From positions 1 to 58,976 of the forward strand of contig JAPHSX010000039.1 of assembly GCA_026196575.1 (NCBI GenBank): a stretch of 58,976 nucleotides of DNA. The letters run 5' to 3'. The DNA is from Gammaproteobacteria bacterium. GTDB lineage: Bacteria; Pseudomonadota; Gammaproteobacteria; Thiohalomonadales; Thiohalomonadaceae. The notes beneath the pieces are model-generated. The model was not told the origin of the DNA. It ran no database searches and saw only the letters and a program-made list of their open reading frames with translations. The translations under genes were made by a program, and so were the position numbers. Shown piece after piece: positions 36,969 to 45,500 of the stretch (positions are counted from its first letter, which is position 1; each line of letters opens with the position of its first letter).

Positions 36969-38567
36969 TTAATCCTCTTCGGAGGCCTCTGCTTCCTCTT
37001 CCATCAACTCTTTCTCCTGCTCCGAACCGGTCATTACCAGTGCCTCGCCGACCAGCTGATGGGTACTTACCAGCATGCTCATAGGGAAGTTGTAGTAGGG
37101 CAGAACCTTGGCAAACTGTGCCTTGCAAATGGCACAGATCGCCGCCAGGGTGTTCACGCCTTTGTTGTCGCTGACATCCTTTAATGCCTCCATCCGCGGC
37201 AGGGCCCCCTTGACACGGATCTCCATCAGGTCGTCGGTCAACAGGCCGCCGCCGCCGCCACAGCAGTAGGTCTTCTCCTTGATGGAGTCGGGATCCATGT
37301 CGACGTAGTTGTTGCAACACGCCTTGATCACCGCGCGCGGGATGTCGAACTGGCCGCCCGCCCAGTCACCCATGCGTGAGCCACGGGCTACGTTGCAGGA
37401 GTCATGGAAGGTGACCGTGCGATGGTCGTTCTCCGCCTTGTTGAAGCGCAGTTTGCCCTTCTGGATCAGGTCGTAGGTGAACTCGCAGATGTGTGTCGGT
37501 TGCTTGAAACTATGATCAAGCTGTTTTTGCAGCTTCTGCGCATAGACGTCATTCTCATCGGCGCCGGAGCCGATGCCGGCCACGGTATTCCAGAAGGAGT
37601 AGGCAACGCGCCAGGCGTGGCCACACTCGCCGACGATAATGCGCTTGACACCCAGCTCGATGGCGGCATCGCGAATGCGCTCGGCACAGATCTTCATGTT
37701 GCTGTAGGAGCCGATGAACATGGAGAAGTTGGCCGCCTCGGAGGCGTAGGAGCTGAGGGTCCAGCTCACCCCCGCCTCATGGAACACCTTGGCGTAGCCC
37801 ATCAGGCCGTCGATATGCGGCTCGGCAAAGAAATCGGCCGAGGGGGTGATCAACAGGATGTCGGCACCCTTGACATCCAGCGGCAGCCTCACCGGCAGGC
37901 CAGTGTCGTCCTCGATCTCCTCGCCATACTCTGCCAGGGTCGCCTTGAGGGCGGGCTCGGGCAGGCCGAGATTGTTGCCAACCTTCTGCAGCTTGCCGAG
38001 GATCTCGTTGCAGTACTTCTGCCCGAGACCTACATGATCCATGATCTCGCGTGCCGCCATCGAGATCTCCGCAGTGTCGATGCCGTAGGGACAGAACACG
38101 GAACAGCGACGGCACTGCGAACACTGGTGAAAGTAGCTGTACCACTCGTCCAGCACCTCACGGTTCATCTCACGCGCACCAACAATGCCGCCAAGACCAA
38201 ACTTGGAGAGGGTCTTGCCGGCAAAGGTGAAGTAGCGGCGGTAGACGCTACGCATCAGATCCTGGCGAGCCACCGGCATGTTTTTCGGGTCGCTGGTGCC
38301 CTGGAAGTAGTGGCACTTGTCGGTACAGGAGCCGCACTTGACACAGCTGTCCAGATAGACGCGCAGCGAGCGATACTTGCCCAGCAGATCGCCCATTTTA
38401 TCGATCGCCTTCTCCTCCCAGTTGTCGACCAGCTCGCCGGGGAAACCGAGCTGCTCCTGGTGTTCAGGTTTGGCGACGAACGGGCTCAGATGTGCCGTTG
38501 CATTGGGTATCAGTGTATTGGGAACAGCTGGGTATTCCCGGAATTCTGGTGTCTGAAAATCGGCCAC
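36969..38567 (-). CDS. dsrK: DsrK, HdrD-like iron-sulfur catalytic subunit
   Basis: 532 residues, cytoplasmic face of the DsrMKJOP complex. Two ferredoxin motifs are CVKCGSCTDKCHYF near 75-88 and CSQCRRCSVFCPYG near 153-166. A CCG domain includes YCCGGGGGLL near 435-444, the noncubane-cluster type site of heterodisulfide reductases. It likely oxidises or reduces the DsrC trisulfide/disulfide. The C-terminus is an acidic tail (EEEAEASEED). Just past its stop, TGCGCCCTTAAT occurs twice in direct repeat with 3 nt between. Confidence 0.95.
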   Translation of the reverse strand: MADFQTPEFREYPAVPNTLIPNATAHLSPFVAKPEHQEQLGFPGELVDNWEEKAIDKMGDLLGKYRSLRVYLDSCVKCGSCTDKCHYFQGTSDPKNMPVARQDLMRSVYRRYFTFAGKTLSKFGLGGIVGAREMNREVLDEWYSYFHQCSQCRRCSVFCPYGIDTAEISMAAREIMDHVGLGQKYCNEILGKLQKVGNNLGLPEPALKATLAEYGEEIEDDTGLPVRLPLDVKGADILLITPSADFFAEPHIDGLMGYAKVFHEAGVSWTLSSYASEAANFSMFIGSYSNMKICAERIRDAAIELGVKRIIVGECGHAWRVAYSFWNTVAGIGSGADENDVYAQKLQKQLDHSFKQPTHICEFTYDLIQKGKLRFNKAENDHRTVTFHDSCNVARGSRMGDWAGGQFDIPRAVIKACCNNYVDMDPDSIKEKTYCCGGGGGLLTDDLMEIRVKGALPRMEALKDVSDNKGVNTLAAICAICKAQFAKVLPYYNFPMSMLVSTHQLVGEALVMTGSEQEKELMEEEAEASEED

Positions 38568-38606
38568 GCGATTATCCTCAGTTCTTTATTCCAAATTCAC
38601 CTGGAT

Positions 38607-39329
38607 TTACTTTTCCATCTCGGCAGCCCACGGAGCGATGTGTCGCTTCTCACGCGGGTTGTCGACCTGATTGCGTGTTGGGCTGAAGAAGATCCCCGGC
38701 GCATGCAACAACTTGCTGAGCGGGAAGATGATCATCAGGACCGCAACCAGGAACAGGTGCAGCATCAAAACCGGATCGCCGGGCAGAGAGAGTGCGCCCA
38801 GGTTAAACTGCATCATATTCTGGAAGAATACTTTTACCGCTACGATGTCGGTGTGCTTGACAAACTTCATCATCAGGCCGGAGGCGCCGATACCGACCAG
38901 CAGGGCCAGGATAAGGTGATCGGATGGGCCGGTGATGTAACGAATACGCTCAACAAGAATGCGGCGTGCCCACAGCCCAAGCAGACCGGCAACCATGGCA
39001 AAACCGGCATAGATACCGAAGGGCTGCAGGAACTTCAGCAGCGGCCCTACTTCCTGGAAATAACGGCCGTGGCGGATCAGTACCAGCGCCAGACCGACAT
39101 GAAACATATAGCCGAACAGCCAGATCCACTTGTTGGACTTGAACAGGCTTTCGAACAGCACGACCTCGCGGCCAATGCGAAACACCACGCCACCACGGGT
39201 CGTTGGGGCGGGAGTTGTAGGAATTTTGAGCGGTGCGGGGGTAGACCAGTATTGGTAAATCTTGAAACCAACACCACCAACCAGTAGCACAAACGCCACA
39301 TAAAACAGGAGTGCATACAGCACTGACAT
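38607..39329 (-). CDS. dsrM: DsrM, membrane cytochrome b subunit
   Basis: 240 residues with five or six helices, a NarI-like di-heme cytochrome b. Histidines suited as heme ligands lie in GYMFHVGLALVLIRHGRYF and in VLMLHLFLVAVLMIIFPLSKLLHAPG. It links quinone to DsrK. A 40-nt gap separates it from dsrK. The 68-nt gap from dsrC contains a stable palindrome, so it may be less expressed than dsrC. Confidence 0.94.
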   Translation of the reverse strand: MSVLYALLFYVAFVLLVGGVGFKIYQYWSTPAPLKIPTTPAPTTRGGVVFRIGREVVLFESLFKSNKWIWLFGYMFHVGLALVLIRHGRYFQEVGPLLKFLQPFGIYAGFAMVAGLLGLWARRILVERIRYITGPSDHLILALLVGIGASGLMMKFVKHTDIVAVKVFFQNMMQFNLGALSLPGDPVLMLHLFLVAVLMIIFPLSKLLHAPGIFFSPTRNQVDNPREKRHIAPWAAEMEK

Positions 39330-39363
39330 TTATCGACCCTCCGAACTTCGGAATTTATTGAGA

Positions 39364-39386
39364 TGGGGGAGAGCTGCTCTCCCCCA
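39364..39386 (-). terminator. Perfect palindrome downstream of dsrC
   Basis: A 23-nt hairpin with arms TGGGGGAGAGC and GCTCTCCCCCA around one base, 12 nt beyond the dsrC stop. No long T-run follows. It probably protects or terminates part of the transcript, keeping dsrC message abundant over the downstream genes. Confidence 0.72.
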
Positions 39387-39397
39387 ACACAAACAGC

Positions 39398-39733
39398 TTA
39401 GATACAACCGGTCGGCTTGGGCAGACCCGCGATCTTACAGGCCTGCTTGGCAGGACCGTAGGGGAACAGCTCATACAGGTACTTGCTGTTGCCCTTCTCC
39501 TTACCCAGCTTCTTGCCGATAGCCTTGGTGAGAACGCGAACGGCGGGGGCGATTTGATACTCGTCGTAATACTCGCGCAGGAAATCGATAACCTCCCAGT
39601 GAGATTCGGTCATATCAACCTTTTCGCTCTTGGCCAGCTCTTCACCCACTTCACGATTCCACTGTGACAGGTCGATGAGGTATCCCTCTTCGTCTACTTC
39701 GTAGTCTTTACCATTAACGGTCATTGTAGCCAT
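39398..39733 (-). CDS. dsrC: DsrC, sulfur-carrier substrate protein
   Basis: 111 residues. The C-terminal swinging arm has both conserved cysteines, C99 and the penultimate C110 (QACKIAGLPKPTGCI). It receives sulfur from DsrEFH, is presented to DsrAB as a persulfide/trisulfide and is regenerated by DsrMK. It lies between dsrH and dsrM as in the classical order. A cysteine-less paralogue is encoded 6 kb away at 45501. Confidence 0.97.
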   Translation of the reverse strand: MATMTVNGKDYEVDEEGYLIDLSQWNREVGEELAKSEKVDMTESHWEVIDFLREYYDEYQIAPAVRVLTKAIGKKLGKEKGNSKYLYELFPYGPAKQACKIAGLPKPTGCI

Positions 39734-39772
39734 GTTACTTTCTCCTAAATTGAGTTAAAAACGGTTCACTAT

Positions 39773-40078
39773 TTACAGCCATGAATGAACTTTGTCGTTC
39801 TCGGCGGCAAGTTCGACAAAACCGGCATAATCCACCATCTTGATGCCGTCAATCATCTTGTCGGCGACACCACGTGCCTTCACATCGGCACTCAAGGCGT
39901 AAATGGTTACTTTACCCATGGCCGCCTTGACCTTGTCGGCAACCTTGCTGCCTTTCAGGGCACCATAGACACCATCTTCAATCAACAGGACGGCGGCGCC
40001 ATTGCCAACGCAATCCAGACAGGAATCAAGACTGTTGTTGGTGAAGGGTGATTTATTTACAGTATGCAACATTGTCAT
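39773..40078 (-). CDS. dsrH: DsrH, sulfurtransferase subunit (TusB family)
   Basis: 101 residues of the DsrE2F2H2 heterohexamer. It has the TusB-type fold and a Cys at position 20 (DSCLDC), the position known for A. vinosum DsrH; C23 is an additional cysteine here. The trailing WL end is characteristic. It passes sulfur within the hexamer toward DsrC. It follows dsrF by 7 nt. Confidence 0.93.
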   Translation of the reverse strand: MTMLHTVNKSPFTNNSLDSCLDCVGNGAAVLLIEDGVYGALKGSKVADKVKAAMGKVTIYALSADVKARGVADKMIDGIKMVDYAGFVELAAENDKVHSWL

Positions 40079-40085
40079 TTCCCCT

Positions 40086-40493
40086 TTAGAAGCTCAGGAT
40101 CACGTCCTGCTCTTCCATCAGCGCAGCGATCTCTTCACGGCTGACGAGACGGATGGAATCCTTCTCGGCATAATCATCATCTTCATCTTCGTACGTCAGA
40201 TGAATCAGATCGTCCAGGGTCAGGCCGCGCTCTTCCAGAGACTGTTTATCGACATACATCTTGGTGACTTCGTAGTCACCAAGGGCGGAGTAGGTGGGTG
40301 AGAAGTTTTTCATCTCGGCCTCACCGGTGTCCTGACCCTTGGCAATCTGGAATACACCGTCGTCCATAAAGAGCAGTTGTACATCTTGCTCGAAGGCGGC
40401 ACCGATCAGTACCACTTCCAGTGACTCCAGAGCGTAGACAGTGCCGTACGGAGCCTTGCGGTTCACATACAAAAATTTCTTTGTATCACTCAT
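40086..40493 (-). CDS. dsrF: DsrF, sulfurtransferase structural subunit (TusC family)
   Basis: 135 residues, DsrE/F fold, with GAAFEQDVQLLFMDDGVF and the TusC-like N-terminus KFLYVNRKAPYGTVYALES. There is no conserved active-site Cys in the fold, as expected for a structural member of the hexamer. It is located between dsrE and dsrH. Confidence 0.93.
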   Translation of the reverse strand: MSDTKKFLYVNRKAPYGTVYALESLEVVLIGAAFEQDVQLLFMDDGVFQIAKGQDTGEAEMKNFSPTYSALGDYEVTKMYVDKQSLEERGLTLDDLIHLTYEDEDDDYAEKDSIRLVSREEIAALMEEQDVILSF

Positions 40494-40505
40494 CTCATAT
40501 ACCCC

Positions 40506-40898
40506 TTAGTCACCAAACACCACCAGACGATCCGCCTGGATGCCACCCTCGATTAGTTGACCCAGACCGGAGATCCGGAAGCCGGGGGCGAGGTTGTCGG
40601 CGTCTTTACCGTTGCGTTTGGCCTCATCGGCATCGGCAATGCCTCGGCGCTGGGCCGCGGCAACACAGACCACCAGATCGAGATTGTGCTTCTCGGCCAG
40701 CGCACTCCAGCGGTTGACCACATTGCGGTCATCCTGCGGCGGCGAGGTCAGACGGGTCGCGTTGTTCACGCCGTCGTGGTAGAAGAAGACACGGAAGATT
40801 TCGTGTCCCTTCTCCAGCGCCGCCTTGGTGAACTGGTACGCGGTGTCGGAGGCCTGATGCTGATAGGGGCCTTCGTTAATCTGAATAGTAAACTTCAT
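40506..40898 (-). CDS. dsrE: DsrE, sulfurtransferase active subunit (TusD family)
   Basis: 130 residues from the ATG at 40898 (MKFTIQINEG); an ATG three codons earlier is less typical. The active-site cysteine is C78 in LVVCVAAAQRRGI, the equivalent of the functional Cys of A. vinosum DsrE. It donates persulfide sulfur to DsrC. Its presence, with dsrFH, distinguishes sulfur oxidisers from sulfate reducers. Confidence 0.95.
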   Translation of the reverse strand: MKFTIQINEGPYQHQASDTAYQFTKAALEKGHEIFRVFFYHDGVNNATRLTSPPQDDRNVVNRWSALAEKHNLDLVVCVAAAQRRGIADADEAKRNGKDADNLAPGFRISGLGQLIEGGIQADRLVVFGD

Positions 40899-40916
40899 TA
40901 TTCTCAAGGCCTCTTC

Positions 40917-41987
40917 TTAGAAGCGGATGTGAGCAGAAGCGTTCAGATTCACACGACCACCGCGCCAGTTATCGATATGGTACTTGGTGAACGGCAGACC
41001 GGTCTTCTGGAAGAATGAGGGCCAGCCAATACGCTCAACCCAGTCACCCATGCGCTCCCAATCCTTGGCATCTTCCTTGTAAACGGCCAGGATGTTCTTG
41101 ACGGCTGCGGAAACTTCCGGCCAACGCGGCGGGTTGTTGGGCAGGCCGGCGGCAACCAGCTTGTGGAACATCGGCTTGGAGCGGGCATTGGAGTGCTTGC
41201 CGCCAACCCAGATCGCCAGCTTGGAGAACTCGGGATCGTTGATTTGCATCGGCGGACAGGGCGGGAAGCAGGCGCCGCAACAGACACACTTCTTCTCGTC
41301 GATCTCCAGCGAAGGCTTGCCATTCACGACAGCCGGGCGGATAGCCGCAACCGGGCAGCGAGCCACAACGGTGGGGCGCTCACAGGCGTTACCTACCAGC
41401 TCGTGGTTGATCTTCGGCGGCTTGGTGTGCTGGATATTGATGGCGATGTCGCCCTGGCCACCACAGTTGATCTGGCAGCAGGAGGTGGTGATGTGGACGC
41501 GGTTAGGCATGTCCTCTTTGACAAACTCTTCGTGCAGTTCATCCATCAGCGCCTTTACTACGCCAGAGGCGTCGGTGGCGGGGATATCGCAGTGCAGCCA
41601 GCCCTGGGTGTGGGAGATCATGGTAACCGAGGGACCGGTACCACCGACGGGGAAGCCCTCGGCGGTCAATTTCTCGATCAGCGGGTTGACCTTATCTTCA
41701 CTGCTGACCATGAACTCGATGTTGGAGCGCATGGTGAAGCGAACGTGACCTTCAGCCAACTGATCCGCGATATCACACAGCTTACGGATGGTGTAGACGT
41801 CCATCTGGCGCTGGGTGCCGGCACGAACGGTCCAGACCTGGTCGCCGTTCTTGGCAACGTGGCGCAGAACGCCGGGGCGCGGACGGTCGTGGTAACTCCA
41901 CTGGCCGAAATTGGACTTCAGAACAGGGTGCATGTACGGAAACGGATCCGGTACACCACACTCATCAGGCATGCGAGGTGCAGACAT
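40917..41987 (-). CDS. dsrB: Dissimilatory (reverse-type) sulfite reductase beta subunit
   Basis: 356 residues. Sirohaem/4Fe-4S ligands are in SCCQINCGGQGD (near 167-178) and the later NACERP. The ferredoxin domain has CVCCGACFPPCPP near 235-247. It works with DsrA in the cytoplasm to oxidise sulfur bound to DsrC to sulfite. It is 79 nt downstream of dsrA. Confidence 0.97.
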   Translation of the reverse strand: MSAPRMPDECGVPDPFPYMHPVLKSNFGQWSYHDRPRPGVLRHVAKNGDQVWTVRAGTQRQMDVYTIRKLCDIADQLAEGHVRFTMRSNIEFMVSSEDKVNPLIEKLTAEGFPVGGTGPSVTMISHTQGWLHCDIPATDASGVVKALMDELHEEFVKEDMPNRVHITTSCCQINCGGQGDIAINIQHTKPPKINHELVGNACERPTVVARCPVAAIRPAVVNGKPSLEIDEKKCVCCGACFPPCPPMQINDPEFSKLAIWVGGKHSNARSKPMFHKLVAAGLPNNPPRWPEVSAAVKNILAVYKEDAKDWERMGDWVERIGWPSFFQKTGLPFTKYHIDNWRGGRVNLNASAHIRF

Positions 41988-42066
41988 GTTTACCTCCTAC
42001 TTTTCAAAGTTTATTTATTAGTGCGGGATGGAAACCGCTGGTCGCCATCCCGCTGCTACTAATCGA

Positions 42067-43305
42067 TTATGCTTGACGCTCAGCCCACTTGGCGGCTTCT
42101 TCATCCCAGCCGTCCATGCGGACGTAGGAGTTCATGCGCGGCTGGCTGATCATGTTGGGGTCAACCTCGACGCCGATCCCCTCCAGGAAGTTAACCAGGC
42201 CGATACGCTCGATCATCTCACCGGTACGCTCGTGCTCCAGGGCGTTTTCGGCAAAGAAGTCGATCATCTCGCCAGCCAGCTCCTCAATGGCCTCGAAGTC
42301 GTCATCATCCTCCAGCTTCATGAAGGGGACGATCACGGTGCCCATCAGATCGCCGATCTTCAGGGTACGCTTGCCGCCGACGAGGATGCTGGCACCCTTG
42401 TCATCACCGGGTGACAGGGCCTTGTTCATCACGTTGAGGCAGTGCATACAACGCACACAGGCCTTGTTGTCAACGTCGAGGGTGTCGTCGTCGTTGAGGC
42501 TCAGGGCACTGGTCGGGCAGCGGGTGATAACGTTGTCAACAACGTACTTGCGACCCTTGCTGGCAACGAAGGCCTTTACCTCATCCTGATCTACCTTCAT
42601 CGCATCACGCCAGGTGCCGATAATAGCCATGTCGGCACGGTGAATGGAGTTCATGCAGTCATTGGCGCAACCGGATACCTTGAACTTGAACTTGTAGGGC
42701 AGGGCCGGGCGGTGCATGTCGTCGAGGAAGGCATTAACCAGGGTGCGGTGTACGCGCTGCTCGTCGATGCAAGACTGCTCGCAACGGGCGGCACCCACAC
42801 AGCTCATGCCGGTACGCACGGCCGGGCCGGCGCCGCCGAGGTCAAAGCCCATCTCGTTCAGTTCGTCAAAGGCGGGCTGTACATTGGCGGTGGTGCACCC
42901 CTGGAACATGATGTCGCCAGACTGGCCGTGGAAGGCAATCAGGCCAGAACCATACTTTTCCCAGACATCACAGAATTGACGCATGATGTCGGTGGTGTAG
43001 TGGTTGCCGGCAGGCGGCATGATACGCAGGGTGTGGAACTCGGCCGCATCCGGGAAGATCGGCTTGTGGTTGTCATCCATCAGTTCGGTGAAGCGGGGAA
43101 TAACGCCACCGCCGTAACCGATTACGCCAACGGTACCCCCCTTCCAGTAACCTTTTTTGGTCTGGTAAGAGGTTTCCAGCTGACCCAGCAGGTCAACCAT
43201 CATGTCGTTGTCGTTAGCCAGACGCTTGAGGCCGGTAACAAAGCTCGGCCATGGGCCTGCTTCGAGCTGGTCAAGGTTGGGTGTATCGTGCATTTTTTTA
43301 GCCAT
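42067..43305 (-). CDS. dsrA: Dissimilatory (reverse-type) sulfite reductase alpha subunit
   Basis: 412 residues. Coupled sirohaem-[4Fe-4S] motifs are CVGAARCEQSC (near 174-184) and GCANDCMNS (near 216-224). The inserted ferredoxin domain includes CVRCMHCLNVMNK near 290. It is the first gene of the dsr run, and its 5' region of about 0.5 kb carries no convincing gene. Reverse (oxidative) type is inferred from the cluster content (dsrEFH, dsrL), not from residues in DsrA. Confidence 0.97.
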   Translation of the reverse strand: MAKKMHDTPNLDQLEAGPWPSFVTGLKRLANDNDMMVDLLGQLETSYQTKKGYWKGGTVGVIGYGGGVIPRFTELMDDNHKPIFPDAAEFHTLRIMPPAGNHYTTDIMRQFCDVWEKYGSGLIAFHGQSGDIMFQGCTTANVQPAFDELNEMGFDLGGAGPAVRTGMSCVGAARCEQSCIDEQRVHRTLVNAFLDDMHRPALPYKFKFKVSGCANDCMNSIHRADMAIIGTWRDAMKVDQDEVKAFVASKGRKYVVDNVITRCPTSALSLNDDDTLDVDNKACVRCMHCLNVMNKALSPGDDKGASILVGGKRTLKIGDLMGTVIVPFMKLEDDDDFEAIEELAGEMIDFFAENALEHERTGEMIERIGLVNFLEGIGVEVDPNMISQPRMNSYVRMDGWDEEAAKWAERQA

Positions 43306-43817
43306 TACTATTAACTCCCGTCAGACTTATGGGTTGTTGGCCGGCTCTGGTATCGAGCCAGGCCTTCCTAAGGCTGCAGGTACTGCAACAAATCCTGCAT
43401 GGATTGAAGAGGCACAAAGCGCGGCTCTCAATATGGCTCGAAAGTTTAGGAGTTCCTTATGGGCCACAAAACCTTTCTGATGGGGGGGGGGAGGGGGTGG
43501 CACATATCCCCAATGGGATATTCGGGTAAATGGCCACGAACCACACAGTCCCTCTGTCGTTGCCGTTTTCTTTAATATTTTCAGCGGGTTGCAGTCTGCA
43601 TTTGATGCAAGGCAGCGAACATGAACCATGGTTTTCGTCGGTAGGCAAGAAAATTAATATTTGATGATATTCCTCGTATGCGGCGATGGTGGCCGGTGAT
43701 ATGCAACTAACCCCATGTGTTATTATGCCGGCCATCACGTGGGCGAACAGGGCAGCTCTTGAATTACGCCCCGCCAACTCACATATGTTAGTGAATAATT
43801 ATACAGAGTGGCCGCAT
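43306..43817. other. Intergenic region between dsrA and the divergent small ORF
   Basis: About 510 nt with no supported gene. It contains a G10 tract at 43481-43490 followed by GAGGGGG, a TATCCC-CAAT-GGGATA hairpin near 43505-43520, nested dyads around 43589-43610 (TTGCA and TGCAA arms with TGCAT/ATGCA inside), and an AACCATGGTT palindrome near 43624-43633. The region should hold the dsr promoter and operator sites, but no clean -35/-10 pair could be named. Confidence 0.5.
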
Positions 43818-43994
43818 ATGTTGTATCTAAGCGAAGTATTGATTCAAAATCCCGAACTGCAGAATTTTGATGAGCTGATGGAGGTCATCAAGGTGCGTTC
43901 CAAATCGGAGATGTTTTTTCGCATTGATGTCAAACCCCCTTATCCGGATACCCCGGAGAACTGGGAGGATCGACTCGAGGCCGCTTTTACCTAA
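43818..43994 (+). CDS. Small hypothetical protein divergent from dsrA
   Basis: A 58-residue reading (MLYLSEVLIQNPELQNF...) with charged, helix-prone composition. The open frame extends upstream to 43686, so starts at 43785 or 43701 are possible; none has a strong ribosome site. No family recognised. It lies at the front of a plus-strand run that contains the Cas6-like and DsrC-like genes, 52 nt before the next start. The acidic and aromatic C-terminal end (YPDTPENWEDRLEAAF) looks like real protein. Confidence 0.45.
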   Translation: MLYLSEVLIQNPELQNFDELMEVIKVRSKSEMFFRIDVKPPYPDTPENWEDRLEAAFT

Positions 43995-44046
43995 CACACT
44001 ATATATAAGGTAAGGCTTTAGTAACTGATAGTGGCAAGGGGTAGTT

Positions 44047-44754
44047 GTGAAATATTTGGATAGCAATGACAACCTGGGCGATGCCGAGTGTTCCAATGAT
44101 GCAATTCAGTCCAGTGATCTGTTGACGCGCAAGCTGGCCGAACACGAGGCGGTGCTGCAGAGCGCCCGGGGGGCGAAGCGGATAAAACCCCTGCTGGATA
44201 GCGGGTATATCCTGCTCGATCTGGTAGGGCGCAAGCAGGAGGCGTGGGCATTAGCCAGGGAGGCCCTTGAGATCGCACTGGCAGAGGAGAACTGGCTTAG
44301 CGCCGTCGAGGCCTGTGACATCATCTATCAGGCGGAGCAGGAGGATGCGGTGTTGGCGCTGGCGCATGGCATCTGGCTGGGGGTTACCTACCCCATCGAC
44401 CCGGAGCTGAGTGTTGCCATGCTGCAACACCTGGTGGATGAGACCCCTCCCGATTCGGATGGTGCGGCGGTGGCGGCGGCCACCGCCGTCTATATCGTGG
44501 ATCTGCGTGCCGAGGGCACGCAGCGTGACGAGCTGGGGTTTTTCACCAACCAGATGATGGGGGCGGTGGCGCGTCGCCATACCAATGGTGCCTGTGACAC
44601 GCAGGAGCTGTTCGATATCTGGATTCAGCGCCTGGAGCTGAACGATCCCGCCAAGTTCCTCCCACGTTTGTCGAAGATCGTCGACATTCTGGTGCCGCAG
44701 GGGCAGTGGTGGTTTGACCGCGATGCACTGCGTGAGAAGATCCCGGCTCAGTGA
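44047..44754 (+). CDS. Conserved-looking hypothetical protein, helical repeat character
   Basis: 235 residues starting at GTG with GGGG upstream. No signal or membrane segment. Residues 35-120 have TPR-like helical periodicity (LLDSGYILLDLVGRKQEAWALA, here split in two motifs LLDSGYILLDL and GRKQEAWALAREALEIA). The rest is helical with a Trp-rich end (QGQWWFD). No family recognised. It is followed after 10 nt by the Cas6-like gene, so co-transcription is likely and it may be a protein partner of it. Confidence 0.65.
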   Translation: MKYLDSNDNLGDAECSNDAIQSSDLLTRKLAEHEAVLQSARGAKRIKPLLDSGYILLDLVGRKQEAWALAREALEIALAEENWLSAVEACDIIYQAEQEDAVLALAHGIWLGVTYPIDPELSVAMLQHLVDETPPDSDGAAVAAATAVYIVDLRAEGTQRDELGFFTNQMMGAVARRHTNGACDTQELFDIWIQRLELNDPAKFLPRLSKIVDILVPQGQWWFDRDALREKIPAQ

Positions 44755-44764
44755 GGTGACCCCG

Positions 44765-45433
44765 ATGCATTGGCAGGTTGATGAAGATGATGTTGACCAG
44801 TATGTGCTGCCGGATGATGTGGTCGATCTGCAATTCGCTATCGACTGCAAGACGCTGCCGGTGGATCACGCCTACCCCCTTTCGATGGCGATTCAACGCG
44901 CCTTGCCGTGGTTTGCCGAGGATGAAGTTGCGGCGCTGCACCTCATTCACGGCGCCGATTCGGGTAATGGTTGGGAGCGCCCCGAGGGGGCTGACGACCT
45001 TATCTATCTCTCGCGCCGCACCAAACTGACCCTGCGGCTGCCGGCGCAGCGGGTCGACGAGGCCCTGCTTCTTTGCGGCCAGACACTGGATGTGGAGGGC
45101 AGCTTGATCGCTGTGGGCGGGGCGACCCGTCGCCAGCTTAGCGTTACCACCTCACTCTATTCCCGCCATACGGTGGTGGCGCCAGGCGAGGATGAGGATG
45201 CCTTTCTGCGACGCACCATTGGCGAGATGCGCGCTATGGGGCTGCGTTTCGGCAAGGCCCTGTGCGGCAAGGAGCACCGTCTGGGTATCCCGGGGGGGGC
45301 GTTGATCACCCGCAGCCTGCTGATAGCCGATCTCAAATTTGATGACGCGGTTACATTGCAGCAGCGTGGTGTGGGCGCAAAGGCGTACAAGAAACTGGGT
45401 TGTGGCCTGTTCATTGCGCACAAGACTGTTTAA
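44765..45433 (+). CDS. Cas6/Cmx6-like RAMP protein, stand-alone
   Basis: 222 residues resembling proteins annotated as type I-MYXAN Cas6/Cmx6: an N-terminal VVDLQFAIDCKTLPVDHAYPL block, a middle region with HLIHGADSGNGW and LSRRTKLTLRLP, and a C-terminal glycine-rich element with GCGLFIAHK near the end. Cas6 proteins cut CRISPR precursor RNA, but no repeat array and no other cas gene is in the 59-kb window. The gene sits between a hypothetical protein and a DsrC-like gene, in a run divergent from dsrA, which suggests a non-CRISPR RNA role in sulfur metabolism. Family match is from memory of conserved blocks. Confidence 0.68.
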   Translation: MHWQVDEDDVDQYVLPDDVVDLQFAIDCKTLPVDHAYPLSMAIQRALPWFAEDEVAALHLIHGADSGNGWERPEGADDLIYLSRRTKLTLRLPAQRVDEALLLCGQTLDVEGSLIAVGGATRRQLSVTTSLYSRHTVVAPGEDEDAFLRRTIGEMRAMGLRFGKALCGKEHRLGIPGGALITRSLLIADLKFDDAVTLQQRGVGAKAYKKLGCGLFIAHKTV

Positions 45434-45500
45434 AATGCCGCCGATATTTCAGTTTTTAACCAACCAGTAATCAACGTAGATTATAAGTAAGGAGCTACCC

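Noticed and set aside
37404-39287. 627-residue open frame on plus strand opposite dsrK/dsrM
   Set aside because: Antisense shadow of two well-recognised dsr genes; composition is His/Gln/Val biased and no family is recognisable.
30390-43305. Sulfate-reducing type dsr cluster
   Set aside because: dsrEFH and dsrL are markers of sulfur oxidisers.
43460-43529. Short ORF with AGGAG upstream crossing the G10 tract (plus strand)
   Set aside because: Only 23 codons, low-complexity Gly stretch, no similarity; noted as possible leader peptide but not supported.
43327-43629. 100-residue minus-strand frame upstream of dsrA
   Set aside because: Pro-rich run arises from the G tract; no recognised domain and no ribosome site. 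A degraded insertion-element remnant is possible but unproven.
44765-45433. Evidence for a CRISPR-Cas locus
   Set aside because: Only the Cas6-like gene is found; no array or other cas genes are in the window.
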